A stretch of DNA of 64,000 nucleotides from an uncultured Flavobacterium sp. (lineage in GTDB: Bacteria > Bacteroidota > Bacteroidia > Flavobacteriales > Flavobacteriaceae): positions 5,270,001 to 5,334,000 of the forward strand of contig NZ_OX638201.1 of assembly GCF_951805225.1 (NCBI RefSeq), read 5' to 3'. Numbering within the stretch: the first letter of the stretch is position 1; each line of letters opens with the position of its first letter. Under the pieces are notes generated by a model. It did no database searches, was not told the DNA's origin, and saw nothing but the letters and a program-made list of their open reading frames with translations. The translations under genes were made by a program, and so were the position numbers. Shown one piece after another: positions 25,260-33,696 of this stretch.

Positions 25260-26432
25260 ATGAACGAAGAAGAATTAGGTTTTGAAACCTTAGCCATACG
25301 CACACATTTAGAAAAATCACAATTTCAGGAACATTCAACTCCTTTGTATTTATCATCAAGTTTTGTATTTGAAGACGCAGAGGATATGAGAGCTTCTTTT
25401 ACAGAAGAAAAAGTACGTAATATTTATTCCCGTTTTAGCAATCCAAATACAACAGAGTTTGTTGATAAAGTTTGTGCTATGGAAGGTGCTGAAGCAGGTT
25501 ATGCTTTTGCAACCGGAATGGCAGCTATATATTCTACTTTTGCAGCATTGTTGGATTCAGGAGATCATATCGTTTCTGCGGGAAGCGTTTTTGGATCGAC
25601 TCACGCGTTGTTCATGACTTATTTTCCAAAATGGAATATTGAAACAACTTATTTTGACATCAATAAACCGGAAACAATCGAAAGCTTTATTAAGCCTAAT
25701 ACTAAAATTCTTTATGCTGAAACACCAACAAATCCGGGTGTAGACGTAGTTGATTTGGAATTGTTAGGACAAATTGCGAAAAAGCATAATTTGATTTTAA
25801 TAATTGATAACTGTTTTGCTACGCCATATATTCAGCAGCCTATAAAATATGGAGCACATTTAGTGGTTCATTCTGCTACAAAATTAATTGACGGACAAGG
25901 ACGTGTTTTAGGTGGAGTTGCTGTTGGAGATGCCGAGTTAATTCGTAAAATATACTTGTTTTCAAGAAATACAGGACCGGCAATGTCGCCATTTAATGCG
26001 TGGGTTTTGTCAAAAAGTTTAGAGACTTTGGCCGTACGCGTTGACAAACATTGCGAAAATGCATTAAAAGTGGCAGAGTTTTTAGAAAGTCACCCAAATG
26101 TAAATAGCGTGAAATATCCGTTTCTAAAATCACATCCAAAATATGAAATTGCCAAAAAACAAATGCTTTTAGGAGGTAATATAATCGCAATTGAAATTAA
26201 AGGCGGACTTGAAGCAGGAAGAAAATTTTTGGATAAGATTAAATTATGTTCACTTTCTGCAAATATTGGAGACGTAAAAACTATTGTAACGCATCCGGCA
26301 TCAACAACACATAGTAAATTATCTGTTGAAGAAAAATTATCTGTTGGAATTACAGAAGGTTTAGTGCGTGTTTCTGTAGGTTTGGAAAGCGTAAAAGATA
26401 TTATTGCTGATTTAGATCAGGCACTTTCTTAA
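25260..26432 (+). CDS. Cys/Met metabolism PLP enzyme, O-succinylhomoserine sulfhydrylase-like
   Basis: This 390-residue trans-sulfuration family protein has YSRFSNPNT, TGMAAIYSTFAAL, IIDNCFATPYIQQP, the PLP Lys in HSATKLIDGQGRVLGG (near residue 207) and THPASTTHSKLS. Length and motifs are closest to MetZ-type O-succinylhomoserine sulfhydrylases, and a cystathionine gamma-synthase or lyase cannot be excluded. With metY upstream, the genome would have two routes for sulfur insertion. It is preceded by repeat tracts and followed by an inverted repeat. Confidence 0.85.
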   Translation: MNEEELGFETLAIRTHLEKSQFQEHSTPLYLSSSFVFEDAEDMRASFTEEKVRNIYSRFSNPNTTEFVDKVCAMEGAEAGYAFATGMAAIYSTFAALLDSGDHIVSAGSVFGSTHALFMTYFPKWNIETTYFDINKPETIESFIKPNTKILYAETPTNPGVDVVDLELLGQIAKKHNLILIIDNCFATPYIQQPIKYGAHLVVHSATKLIDGQGRVLGGVAVGDAELIRKIYLFSRNTGPAMSPFNAWVLSKSLETLAVRVDKHCENALKVAEFLESHPNVNSVKYPFLKSHPKYEIAKKQMLLGGNIIAIEIKGGLEAGRKFLDKIKLCSLSANIGDVKTIVTHPASTTHSKLSVEEKLSVGITEGLVRVSVGLESVKDIIADLDQALS

Positions 26433-26451
26433 ATAATTTATTTAATATAGT

Positions 26452-26509
26452 TGTCAGACTGAACGAATTCGAAGTTAAATATTTAGCTTCATTCTCGTGC
26501 AGTCTGACA
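26452..26509. repeat. degenerate TGTCAGACTG inverted repeat
   Basis: TGTCAGACTG (26452-26461) and its complement (26500-26509) enclose a partly decayed GAACGAATTCGAAG segment, followed by TTTTTATTT. It is a worn copy of the 27 bp perfect-arm element at 57081-57153 and may serve as a terminator for the PLP enzyme gene. Confidence 0.75.
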
Positions 26510-26526
26510 TTTTTATTTAAGGCTCT

Positions 26527-27054
26527 ATGAAACCAAGATTACTTATTTTATCAGATTTATATGGAGGAGATAATCCGGAATGGATTCAGCAATACATAGA
26601 TTTGCTGGAGTTTAAATTTGAGATTCAGTATTATGATACGCTTAAACTTGCAAGTATTGATTCGGTTAATCTTTCAGAAAGTGATATTCATGCTCAGTTT
26701 CTTAACGGAGGAATTGATAAAGCGGTTGAAACTTTGCTCAACTTAGAAAAAGGAAAAGTATTAGTTTTAGGATTTAGTATTGGTTGAACAATAGCGTGGA
26801 AAGCTACTTTGAAAAATCTTGAGGTTTCAAATTTATTTGCTGTTTCTTCAACTCGATTGCGATATGAAACGGAATCTCCAAATTGTGAACTGAAATTATA
26901 TTTTGGAGAAAAGGATCCGAACAAACCTGACTCACAATGGTATTTGGATTTGAATTTAGAATATGAAATTATCAAAGACAGTAATCATCAATTATATTTG
27001 AGGGAAAATAATGTGTCTTTAATTTGCAGTGATATTTTGAAATCATTGTTATAA
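26527..27054 (+). pseudogene. alpha/beta hydrolase-like gene broken by one in-frame TGA
   Basis: One frame of about 175 residues is interrupted by a single TGA at 26785-26787. The first part ends VLGFSIG and the second continues TIAWKATLKNL. GFSIGG is a nucleophile elbow (G-x-S-x-G-G), so the lost codon was probably GGA (Gly), changed by one base. The second half keeps hydrolase features: YFGEKDPNKPDSQW near the Asp position and IIKDSNHQLYL near the His. No other damage is seen, so the mutation is recent, or a base-call error. Confidence 0.8.
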
Positions 27055-27078
27055 AGCATACATCAAACCAATTAAAAA

Positions 27079-27585
27079 ATGAGTAATTCTGTTTATATCG
27101 TAGAAAAGAAATTATTTACTTCTGATCGTGATCGTTTTTTAAATTGCATCATTGATTTCTTCTTTATCTTCTTTTCAATATTTATTGTTACAATATTTGT
27201 TATAATTACTGGTAACATCTTTCAATGGGATATATATAACAGTTGGGTAGAAATAATGATTGAACTTGGAATGTTAGGGGCTTATCTTTCTTTTGCAATG
27301 GTTTATTATTTGGTTTTCGAGGGGCTTTTCGGTAGAACTATGGGTAAAATCATTACTGGCAGTATTGTAGTAAACGAAAATGGTTTAAAACCCAGTTTTG
27401 GTATTATTTGTATAAGAACTTTATGCCGTTTGATTCCTTTTGATGCGCTTTCGTTTCTTGGGAAATCTGAAAGAATATGGCATGATTCAATTTCTAAGAC
27501 TTATGTTGTAGAAAAAAAAGACTTAGAAAAGGATATGGAAATGTTTTATAATTTGAATTTAATTGGCATTGAAGATACAAATTGA
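27079..27585 (+). CDS. RDD family membrane protein
   Basis: This 168-residue protein has three hydrophobic helices (about residues 24-52, 60-82 and 110-130) and RDD-type features: DRFLNCIIDFF near the start, GRTMGKIITGSIVV in the middle and RIWHDSISKTYVV near the end. The canonical Arg-Asp-Asp is degenerate. RDD proteins are small inner-membrane proteins of mostly unknown function. The gene is 24 bp after the hydrolase pseudogene, so they may have formed one transcript. Confidence 0.8.
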   Translation: MSNSVYIVEKKLFTSDRDRFLNCIIDFFFIFFSIFIVTIFVIITGNIFQWDIYNSWVEIMIELGMLGAYLSFAMVYYLVFEGLFGRTMGKIITGSIVVNENGLKPSFGIICIRTLCRLIPFDALSFLGKSERIWHDSISKTYVVEKKDLEKDMEMFYNLNLIGIEDTN

Positions 27586-27739
27586 TTTAAACTATACTAA
27601 TTTAGTAGAATATAGATTGAATCTGTTATATTCTCATTTAAAAAGATTATTTTTGTTGAAGAAAATATGCGTATTGTTTGTTTTAGTTCTTTTGATAACC
27701 TTAGAACTAGAATTTATAATTACGATCTAAAATATAAAA

Positions 27740-28150
27740 ATGCTTTCAAAGAAAACAAAATACGGAATTAAAGCCTTAACATATTTAGCCAGACGAGAAA
27801 ATAATGATCCTGTACAAATTGCAGAAATTGCAAAAAGCGAACATATTTCAATTAAGTTCTTAGAAAGTATTTTATTACTACTTAGAAATTCAGGTTTTCT
27901 AGGAGCGAAAAAAGGAAAAGGTGGAGGTTATTATCTGATAAAAGATCCAAAAGATATCAGTATGGCCAAAGTATATCGTATTCTCGAAGGTCCAATCGCA
28001 TTACTTCCGTGCGCAAGTCATAACTTTTATGAAAAATGTGACGATTGTGATGATGAAACTACTTGTGCGGCCAGACGTTTAATGACTGAAGTGAGAGATA
28101 ATACACTTAAAATTCTGGAAAGTAATTCATTGGCAGATATTGCATTTTAA
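27740..28150 (+). CDS. Rrf2 family transcriptional regulator
   Basis: This 136-residue protein has the winged-helix start MLSKKTKYGIKALTYLARR, recognition region HISIKFLESILLLLRNSGFL, wing KKGKGGGYYLI and a Cys cluster (CASHNFYEKCDDCDDETTC, about residues 91-110). That cluster could bind an Fe-S cluster or sense thiols. Relatives such as CymR and IscR control cysteine or Fe-S genes. It sits just before the sulfate assimilation cluster, whose promoter region carries a strong palindrome (29289-29317). I infer that it regulates those genes. Confidence 0.88.
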   Translation: MLSKKTKYGIKALTYLARRENNDPVQIAEIAKSEHISIKFLESILLLLRNSGFLGAKKGKGGGYYLIKDPKDISMAKVYRILEGPIALLPCASHNFYEKCDDCDDETTCAARRLMTEVRDNTLKILESNSLADIAF

Positions 28151-28155
28151 TTTAA

Positions 28156-28234
28156 ACCATGTAAGTTATATAAGTTCATTTTAGACTTTGTTGCGACATA
28201 GCTTAATTAAATGAACTTATATAACTTATATGGT
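28156..28234. repeat. hairpin element with 26 bp arms, copy 2
   Basis: The arms at 28156-28181 and 28209-28234 are complementary at 25 of 26 positions. They match the element at 17432-17529 in arm sequence but not in loop. It lies between convergent genes and could terminate both. Confidence 0.85.
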
Positions 28235-28247
28235 GAAAAAATCCGTT

Positions 28248-29030
28248 TTAAAAAATCAATTTGTATCCGGCTAAGAAAAGCATTACTGCAATAGCATTTC
28301 TAAGAAATAGATCAGGAATTTTTCCGCTTAACATGCTTCCAATAAAGATTCCCGGAAGCGATCCCATTAATAATTGACCTAGTAAAAGCAAATCTAAATT
28401 TCCCATAGAAGCGTGTCCTATTCCAGCAACAAGCGTTAAAGGAACGGCGTGCGCAATCTCGGTTCCTACCAAACGAGGCGTTGGCAAAAGCGGATAAAGA
28501 AAGAATAAAGTAACCGTACCCAAAGCGCCAGCGCCAATCGACGTTAGTGTTACAGTTGCTCCAAGTAACACACCAATTCCAATGGTTAGCATGTTTTGAG
28601 TATGACTTTCGCTATGAAATTTATCTCCCGCGTGTTTTTGAGAATACTTTAATAATCTCTTTTTAAATAAAATTGCGATTGAAGTAAAAAGTAATGCCCA
28701 GCCTAAACTATATTTAATTACAGCATTAATAGTCGAAATATCTGTTTTGATACTATTTAAGATCCATAAGGTCAATAATGCTGCGGGAACACTTCCTAAA
28801 GTAAGCCAGCCCGTAATTTTCCAATTGATGTTTCCTTTTTTATGGTGTACAAATACGCCTCCCATTTTGGTAAAAGCGGCATATAATAAATCAGTGCCAA
28901 CAGCTGTAGTTGGTGGAATTCCGAAGTATAATAATATGGGAGTCATTAAGGAACCTCCTCCAACGCCCGTTAATCCTACTACAAAACCTACTACCAAACC
29001 AGCAATTACAAGACCTATTTGAAAATCCAT
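28248..29030 (-). CDS. TSUP family sulfite exporter (TauE/SafE)
   Basis: This 260-residue inner-membrane protein has about eight helices and the TSUP hallmarks GLTGVGGGSLMTPILLYFGI near the start and LTSIGAGALGTVTLFFLYP in the second half. TSUP proteins move sulfite, sulfate or organosulfonates. It is divergent from the second TSUP gene and the cys operon. A perfect TATCC-n3-GGATA palindrome (29071-29083) lies 41 bp before its start. Confidence 0.9.
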   Translation of the reverse strand: MDFQIGLVIAGLVVGFVVGLTGVGGGSLMTPILLYFGIPPTTAVGTDLLYAAFTKMGGVFVHHKKGNINWKITGWLTLGSVPAALLTLWILNSIKTDISTINAVIKYSLGWALLFTSIAILFKKRLLKYSQKHAGDKFHSESHTQNMLTIGIGVLLGATVTLTSIGAGALGTVTLFFLYPLLPTPRLVGTEIAHAVPLTLVAGIGHASMGNLDLLLLGQLLMGSLPGIFIGSMLSGKIPDLFLRNAIAVMLFLAGYKLIF

Positions 29031-29070
29031 GAATAAATATTTGCAGTAAAAATAATAACAATTTTATAAT

Positions 29071-29083
29071 TATCCTATGGATA
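29071..29083 (-). promoter_or_regulatory. small palindrome before the TauE-like gene
   Basis: TATCCTATGGATA is a palindrome with two 5 bp arms. Like the larger palindrome in front of the divergent operon, it has a CC-TA-GG core, so both may be sites for one regulator. Confidence 0.35.
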
Positions 29084-29252
29084 TGGTAGACTTTAAAATG
29101 TTATATTTGCAAATAGATATCATTTATAGTTTATTTGGTTGTATTACAGCTTGATATGATTTTTAACTTAAGAAGCTAATTTGTTATATTCTTGAAAGTT
29201 ACGATTTAGTTGATCTAAAGAAAATTAGAGTTGTAAAAAAATTAAATAATAC

Positions 29253-29282
29253 TTTGATATTTAGAAATAAGTATTAATTTTG
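29253..29282 (+). promoter_or_regulatory. promoter of the sulfate assimilation operon
   Basis: TTTG (29253-29256), an 18 bp spacer and TAATTTTG (29275-29282) fit the Bacteroidota consensus well. The predicted start of transcription (about 29288) coincides with the left end of a large palindrome. Confidence 0.8.
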
Positions 29283-29288
29283 CATAGT

Positions 29289-29317
29289 AATCTATTAACC
29301 CTATAGGGTAATAGATT
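29289..29317 (+). promoter_or_regulatory. 29 bp near-perfect palindrome, probable operator
   Basis: The site is centred on ACCCTATAGGGT, with outer arms AATCTATT and AATAGATT. Only one extra A breaks the symmetry. It lies from the expected +1 to about +28 of the operon. That position suits a repressor, and the nearby Rrf2 protein (27740) is the best candidate. It could also fold as an RNA hairpin, but no T-tract follows. Confidence 0.65.
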
Positions 29318-29344
29318 TTGCAAACCAAAACCAACCATGATAGT

Positions 29345-30247
29345 ATGGAAAAAGAATTAAAAATAAATAGTTATGATGTTAGAACAGATGCATCAATAAA
29401 AGAAAAGTTGTGGGTAATTGTACCTGTTATTTTATTAGTAGGTTTATTATCTACATTAATTTTTAATCACTACGCTGAGTTTTCATGGAGTGGGTTTGTT
29501 GGAGGTTTCAATCAGGAGTTCTTAGTATTTTTTGGGATTGGTGTTTTTGCTCAATTGGTTGATGGAACATTAGGAATGGGTTACGGAGCAACTTCAACGT
29601 CATTTTTATTGGCTTATGGAGTTCCGCCGGTTGTTAGCAGTACTGCGGTTCACGTTTCAGAAATGTTTACAACAGGAGCTTCGGCACTTTCTCATCATAA
29701 GTTTGGGAACATCAATAAAAAATTGACAAAACACTTATTAATTCCGGGTGTTTTAGGTTCGATTACAGGAGCTTATTTATTATCGGATGTAATTAACGGA
29801 GATATTATTAAGCCATTTATTGCAGTTTACATGATTATTTTGGCAGCTGTTATTATCAAAAAAGCGTTGTCTAAAACAGTTGTAAAAAAGAAAACCACAA
29901 AACTAGGATATTTAGCAACTTTTGGTGGTTTTATGGATTCGGTTGGCGGCGGTGGCTGGGGACCAATTGTAACTTCTACATTATTAGGAAGAGGCAGGAA
30001 TCCAAGATATACAATAGGTTCTGTAAATGCAGCGGAGTTTGCAATTTCATTTGCAAGCGGAATCACATTCATGCTTTTTGGAGGAATCCACGGCTGGCAG
30101 GTTATTTTTGGGTTGATTATAGGAGGCGTAATTTCGGCACCTTTAGCGGCTTATTTGGTTAACAAAATCAAAAGAAAACCAATGATGGTTGCAGTTGGAA
30201 TTTTAATTATATTATTGAGTTTAAAAACATTATCTAAATTATTGTAA
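29345..30247 (+). CDS. TSUP family sulfate/sulfite transporter
   Basis: This 300-residue membrane protein has about eight helices, with the two TSUP half-motifs LVDGTLGMGYGATSTSFLLA and FGGFMDSVGGGGWGPIVTST. As first gene of an operon with cysH, cysD and cysN, it probably imports sulfate, as its counterparts in other cys operons do. The ATG at 29345 is preferred over a TTG at 29318, because the latter overlaps the operator palindrome. Confidence 0.9.
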   Translation: MEKELKINSYDVRTDASIKEKLWVIVPVILLVGLLSTLIFNHYAEFSWSGFVGGFNQEFLVFFGIGVFAQLVDGTLGMGYGATSTSFLLAYGVPPVVSSTAVHVSEMFTTGASALSHHKFGNINKKLTKHLLIPGVLGSITGAYLLSDVINGDIIKPFIAVYMIILAAVIIKKALSKTVVKKKTTKLGYLATFGGFMDSVGGGGWGPIVTSTLLGRGRNPRYTIGSVNAAEFAISFASGITFMLFGGIHGWQVIFGLIIGGVISAPLAAYLVNKIKRKPMMVAVGILIILLSLKTLSKLL

Positions 30248-30278
30248 TAAGTTTTTTAGAAAGGGAAAGAAAGAGATT

Positions 30279-30989
30279 ATGAGTGCGACGATTATACAAT
30301 CATTATTAGATAAAACAAAAGATTTTTCACTGGAGGAAACATTGGCTTTTTTAGCAAATGAATATCCTGGAAAAGTAATTTTTTCAACTTCTTTTGGTCA
30401 GGAAGATCAGGTGATTACAGATTTTATTGCAAAAAGTAATCAGGATATCACCATTTTTACATTAGATACCGGAAGATTATTTCAGGAAACATACGATGTT
30501 TTTCATAAGACATTAAAAAAGTATAACAAACCAATTGAGGTTTATTTTCCGGAAGCGACAGCAGTCGAAAATTTATTGAAGCACAAAGGACCAAACAGCT
30601 TTTATGATTCGGTAGAAAATAGAAAGGAATGTTGTTTTATTCGAAAAGTAGTTCCGTTGAGAAAAGCTTTGGCAGGAAATTCAGTTTGGATTACAGGTTT
30701 AAGAGCTGAACAATCTGAGAATAGAAACGATTTACAATTGTTTGAATACGATGGAGGTTTCGAAATTATAAAGTTCAATCCGCTATTAAAGTGGACTTTA
30801 GAAGAAGTTGAAACTTATTTATCAGAAAATAATGTTCCTCAAAATGCTTTGCACAAACAAGGTTTCGTAAGTATAGGTTGCGCGCCATGTACAAGAGCGA
30901 TTTTCCCAGGTGAAGATATCAGAGCCGGAAGATGGTGGTGGGAATCAAGTCATAAAGAGTGTGGCTTGCATAGCGCGAAGAAAGACTAG
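30279..30989 (+). CDS. cysH: assimilatory adenylyl-sulfate (APS) reductase
   Basis: This enzyme reduces activated sulfate to sulfite. The 236 residues carry the PP-loop-like STSFGQEDQVITD, the Cys pair in RKECCFIRK, the second pair in GCAPCTR and the catalytic Cys in KECGLHSA at the end. The two extra Cys pairs that ligate a 4Fe-4S cluster mark the APS-using (not PAPS-using) type. This agrees with the absence of an APS kinase domain in CysN. The gap to the transporter is 31 bp. Confidence 0.95.
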   Translation: MSATIIQSLLDKTKDFSLEETLAFLANEYPGKVIFSTSFGQEDQVITDFIAKSNQDITIFTLDTGRLFQETYDVFHKTLKKYNKPIEVYFPEATAVENLLKHKGPNSFYDSVENRKECCFIRKVVPLRKALAGNSVWITGLRAEQSENRNDLQLFEYDGGFEIIKFNPLLKWTLEEVETYLSENNVPQNALHKQGFVSIGCAPCTRAIFPGEDIRAGRWWWESSHKECGLHSAKKD

Positions 30990-31200
30990 AATAGGCAAGA
31001 AGCTAGATACAAGAGAATAGAATAAAGAAGCAAGAATATAGATTCAAGACAATTAGATTAAAGTTCCGGAGGAACGATTTATATTGTAGCGTCGGGTTTT
31101 AACCCGATGGACGAGGTGGAACGATTTATATTGTAGCGCCGGATTTTAAACCGGGGGAAATGAAGATTCGTATTGTAGCGTCTCGAAACAACGAATTGAA
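30990..31200 (+). repeat. composite spacer: period-7 tract, GTTCC palindrome, TTGTAGC hairpins
   Basis: 30990-31060 consists of 7 bp units of the AAGAAGC/TAGATTC type. GTTCCGGAGGAAC follows at 31063-31075. Then come GAACGATTTATATTGTAGC plus a small hairpin (CGGGTTTTAACCCG), a second copy of that unit (from about 31119) and a third, diverged copy (from about 31168). No gene is seen between cysH and cysD apart from this 325 bp array, which an operon transcript would have to cross. Confidence 0.75.
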
Positions 31201-31314
31201 ATTCGTTGAAAAAACAAAAACAAAAAACACAGAATAACGATAGTTTATAGGTTTTAGATTAAACTCACAGCAATCTAAAATTGAAAAACTATCAAGCATT
31301 AAACAAAATATCAA

Positions 31315-32220
31315 ATGAGTTCAAGTTCAGTATTAAAAACAAACGCTTTAGAGAGTGAAGCGATATACATTTTCAGAGAAGTAATTTCACAATTTGACAA
31401 ACCTGTTTTACTTTTTTCTGGAGGAAAAGATTCTATAACATTAGTGCGTTTGGCACAGAAAGCATTTTTTCCTGCTAAGATTCCGTTTCCTCTATTGCAC
31501 GTTGATACAGGACACAATTTCCCTGAAACAATTGCTTTCAGAGACAAATTGGTAGAAGAATTAGGCTTGGAATTAATCGTTCGTAATGTTCAGGATGCTA
31601 TTGATGAAGGAAAAGTAGTTGAAGAAACCGGAAAATATTCTAGTAGAAACAGCTTACAGACAATCACACTTTTAGATGCAATCGAAGAATTTAAGTTCGA
31701 TGCTTGTATTGGTGGAGCGCGTCGTGATGAAGAGAAAGCAAGAGCTAAGGAACGTATTTTTTCAGTTCGTGATGATTTTGGTCAATGGGACGAGAAAAAT
31801 CAAAGACCTGAGTTATTTGATATTTTGAATGGAAAAATAGAAAATGGACAAAACGTTCGTGTTTTCCCAATTTCAAACTGGACAGAATTAGATGTTTGGA
31901 GTTATATCGAAAAAGAACACATAGAAATTCCGTCTATTTATTTTTCACATAAAAGAAAAGTTTTTTTGAGAGACGGTTTAATCTGGTCGCATTCTCCTTT
32001 TGTGTATCAGGAAGAAGACGAACAAATCGAAGAAAGAATTGTTCGTTTTAGAACCGTTGGAGATATGAGTTGTACAGCCGCTGTTGAATCTTATGCAGCA
32101 ACAATCCAGGAAGTAGTTGGAGAAATTAGAGAATCTACTATTTCAGAAAGAGGAGCCAGAATTGATGACAAACGTTCTGAAGCCGCAATGGAAAAGAGAA
32201 AACAACAAGGATATTTTTAA
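31315..32220 (+). CDS. cysD: sulfate adenylyltransferase small subunit
   Basis: CysD forms APS from sulfate and ATP together with the GTPase CysN. The 301 residues show the PP-loop LLFSGGKDSITLVRLA (near 35), HVDTGHNFPET, GGARRDEEKARAKER, and the C-terminal RFRTVGDMSCTAAV and ERGARIDDKRSEAAME motifs. Length and motifs are standard. It is followed by cysN after 149 bp of repeat-like spacer. Confidence 0.97.
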   Translation: MSSSSVLKTNALESEAIYIFREVISQFDKPVLLFSGGKDSITLVRLAQKAFFPAKIPFPLLHVDTGHNFPETIAFRDKLVEELGLELIVRNVQDAIDEGKVVEETGKYSSRNSLQTITLLDAIEEFKFDACIGGARRDEEKARAKERIFSVRDDFGQWDEKNQRPELFDILNGKIENGQNVRVFPISNWTELDVWSYIEKEHIEIPSIYFSHKRKVFLRDGLIWSHSPFVYQEEDEQIEERIVRFRTVGDMSCTAAVESYAATIQEVVGEIRESTISERGARIDDKRSEAAMEKRKQQGYF

Positions 32221-32340
32221 TTATTAATTGTGAATTATAAATTATTAATTAAAAATACTGGAGAGTAAAATTCAAAAAAACATACAGATTTAAATTTTAG
32301 TTCAAAGGCAAGCAACTTGAAACGTGAAACCTGGAACAAA
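32221..32340 (+). repeat. period-7 tracts between cysD and cysN
   Basis: 32221-32260 is made of AATTATT/AATTGTG type heptamers, and 32311-32340 of TTGAAAC/GTGAAAC/CTGGAAC type units. The spacing from cysD to cysN is unusually long for a tightly coupled pair of subunits. Confidence 0.6.
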
Positions 32341-32369
32341 AAAATTAGACCTGAAACAAATATTACAGA

Positions 32370-33614
32370 ATGGAAGTTTTAAAAATAGCAACAGCAGGAA
32401 GTGTAGATGACGGAAAAAGTACTTTGATCGGGAGATTATTGTACGATACAAAATCATTGACTACAGATAAAATCGAGGCAATCGAAAAAAGCAGTAAACA
32501 AAAAGGATATGATTATCTGGATTTCTCATTAGCAACAGATGGTTTGGTTGCCGAAAGAGAGCAAGGAATCACGATTGATGTTGCGCACATTTATTTTTCG
32601 ACTGCAAAGAAAAGTTACATTATTGCCGATACTCCGGGTCACGTAGAATACACTAGAAACATGGTTACAGGAGCTTCGACTTCTCAGGTTTCTATTATTT
32701 TAATTGATGCAAGAAAAGGAGTAATTGAGCAAACATACCGTCACTTTTTTATCAATAATTTATTGAGAGTAAAAGAGGTAATTGTTGCGATTAACAAAAT
32801 GGATTTAGTTGATTATTCTGAAGAAGTTTTCAATAAAATCAAAGCCGATTTTCAGGCATTAAACGCAAAAAGTACATTCAAGGAACAAAACGTAAGTTAC
32901 ATTCCGTTAAGTGCAATTAATGGCGGAAATGTAGTAGATCAATCAAAAGATATGCCTTGGTATACTGGTCAAACCGTTTTGGAACATTTAGAAGGATTGC
33001 ATTCTCATGATGTTTTTGAAACAGGAAAAGCACGTTTTCCGGTTCAAACCGTAATTCGTCCAAAGACAGAAGAATATCATGATTTTAGAGGATACGCAGG
33101 GAAATTATACGGAAACTCTATTAAAGTTGGAGATGCTGTCACGGTTCTTCCTTCTTTAACGGAATCAAAAGTATCTAAAATTCACTTTTTCGATAAACAA
33201 TATGATGAAGCCGTTGCAGGATCTTCGATTACAATCGAATTAGAAAACGACATCAATGTTACAAGAGGAGATATGATTGTAAAATCATCAGAACTTCCAA
33301 AAATTGAAAAAGAAATAAACACAACAGTTTGTTGGATGGACAGTAAAAAGCTGGTTCCAGGAACAAAATATATCGTTCAGCACAATACAAACTCCGTTTT
33401 AGCAAAAGTAGAAAGTATCAAAAATACAATCTCAACTGACTATTCAGGAACAAAAGAAGCGTCACAATTAGCGATAAACGAAATTGGAGAAGTAAGCATT
33501 AAATTAAGTAAACCATTATATTTTGATGCCTACAACGATAATAAATCAAACGGCGCTTTTATCTTAATTGATACAGCAACGAACACAACAGCAGGAGTAG
33601 GATTCATTCGCTAG
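32370..33614 (+). CDS. cysN: sulfate adenylyltransferase large subunit (GTPase)
   Basis: This is an EF-Tu-like GTPase that drives APS synthesis by CysD. The 414 residues contain G1 GSVDDGKSTLIGRL, G3 DTPGHVEYTRNM, G4 NKMDL and the EF-Tu-like beta-barrel domains (about 215-414). There is no C-terminal APS kinase (CysC) domain, in agreement with direct APS reduction by CysH. Confidence 0.97.
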   Translation: MEVLKIATAGSVDDGKSTLIGRLLYDTKSLTTDKIEAIEKSSKQKGYDYLDFSLATDGLVAEREQGITIDVAHIYFSTAKKSYIIADTPGHVEYTRNMVTGASTSQVSIILIDARKGVIEQTYRHFFINNLLRVKEVIVAINKMDLVDYSEEVFNKIKADFQALNAKSTFKEQNVSYIPLSAINGGNVVDQSKDMPWYTGQTVLEHLEGLHSHDVFETGKARFPVQTVIRPKTEEYHDFRGYAGKLYGNSIKVGDAVTVLPSLTESKVSKIHFFDKQYDEAVAGSSITIELENDINVTRGDMIVKSSELPKIEKEINTTVCWMDSKKLVPGTKYIVQHNTNSVLAKVESIKNTISTDYSGTKEASQLAINEIGEVSIKLSKPLYFDAYNDNKSNGAFILIDTATNTTAGVGFIR

Positions 33615-33692
33615 TTGATAGTTTATGGTTTTTAGTTGATAGTTATTCAGCTAATAAACCAACAACGAACAACTGACAACCAACAACTAAAG
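33613..33692 (+). repeat. paired period-7 tracts (AGTTGAT / CAACAAC) between cysN and sulfite reductase
   Basis: 33613-33647 is built from AGTTGAT-like heptamers and 33658-33692 from CAACAAC-like heptamers, which are partly complementary, so the spacer can form a loose hairpin. The same arrangement, with GGTTGAT and CATCAAC units, flanks the gene at 46606. Confidence 0.65.
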
Positions 33693-33696
33693 AGAA

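Noticed and set aside
26785..26787. In-frame TGA as selenocysteine codon
   Set aside because: It replaces a Gly of a hydrolase elbow, where selenocysteine has no known role. No insertion element is evident, and one base change explains it.
29318..29344. TTG start of the second TSUP gene
   Set aside because: It abuts the operator palindrome and adds no membrane or domain sequence. ATG 29345 is available.
33613..33692. Spacer between cysN and sulfite reductase as a riboswitch
   Set aside because: The stretch is explained by heptamer repeats. No conserved aptamer core could be found.
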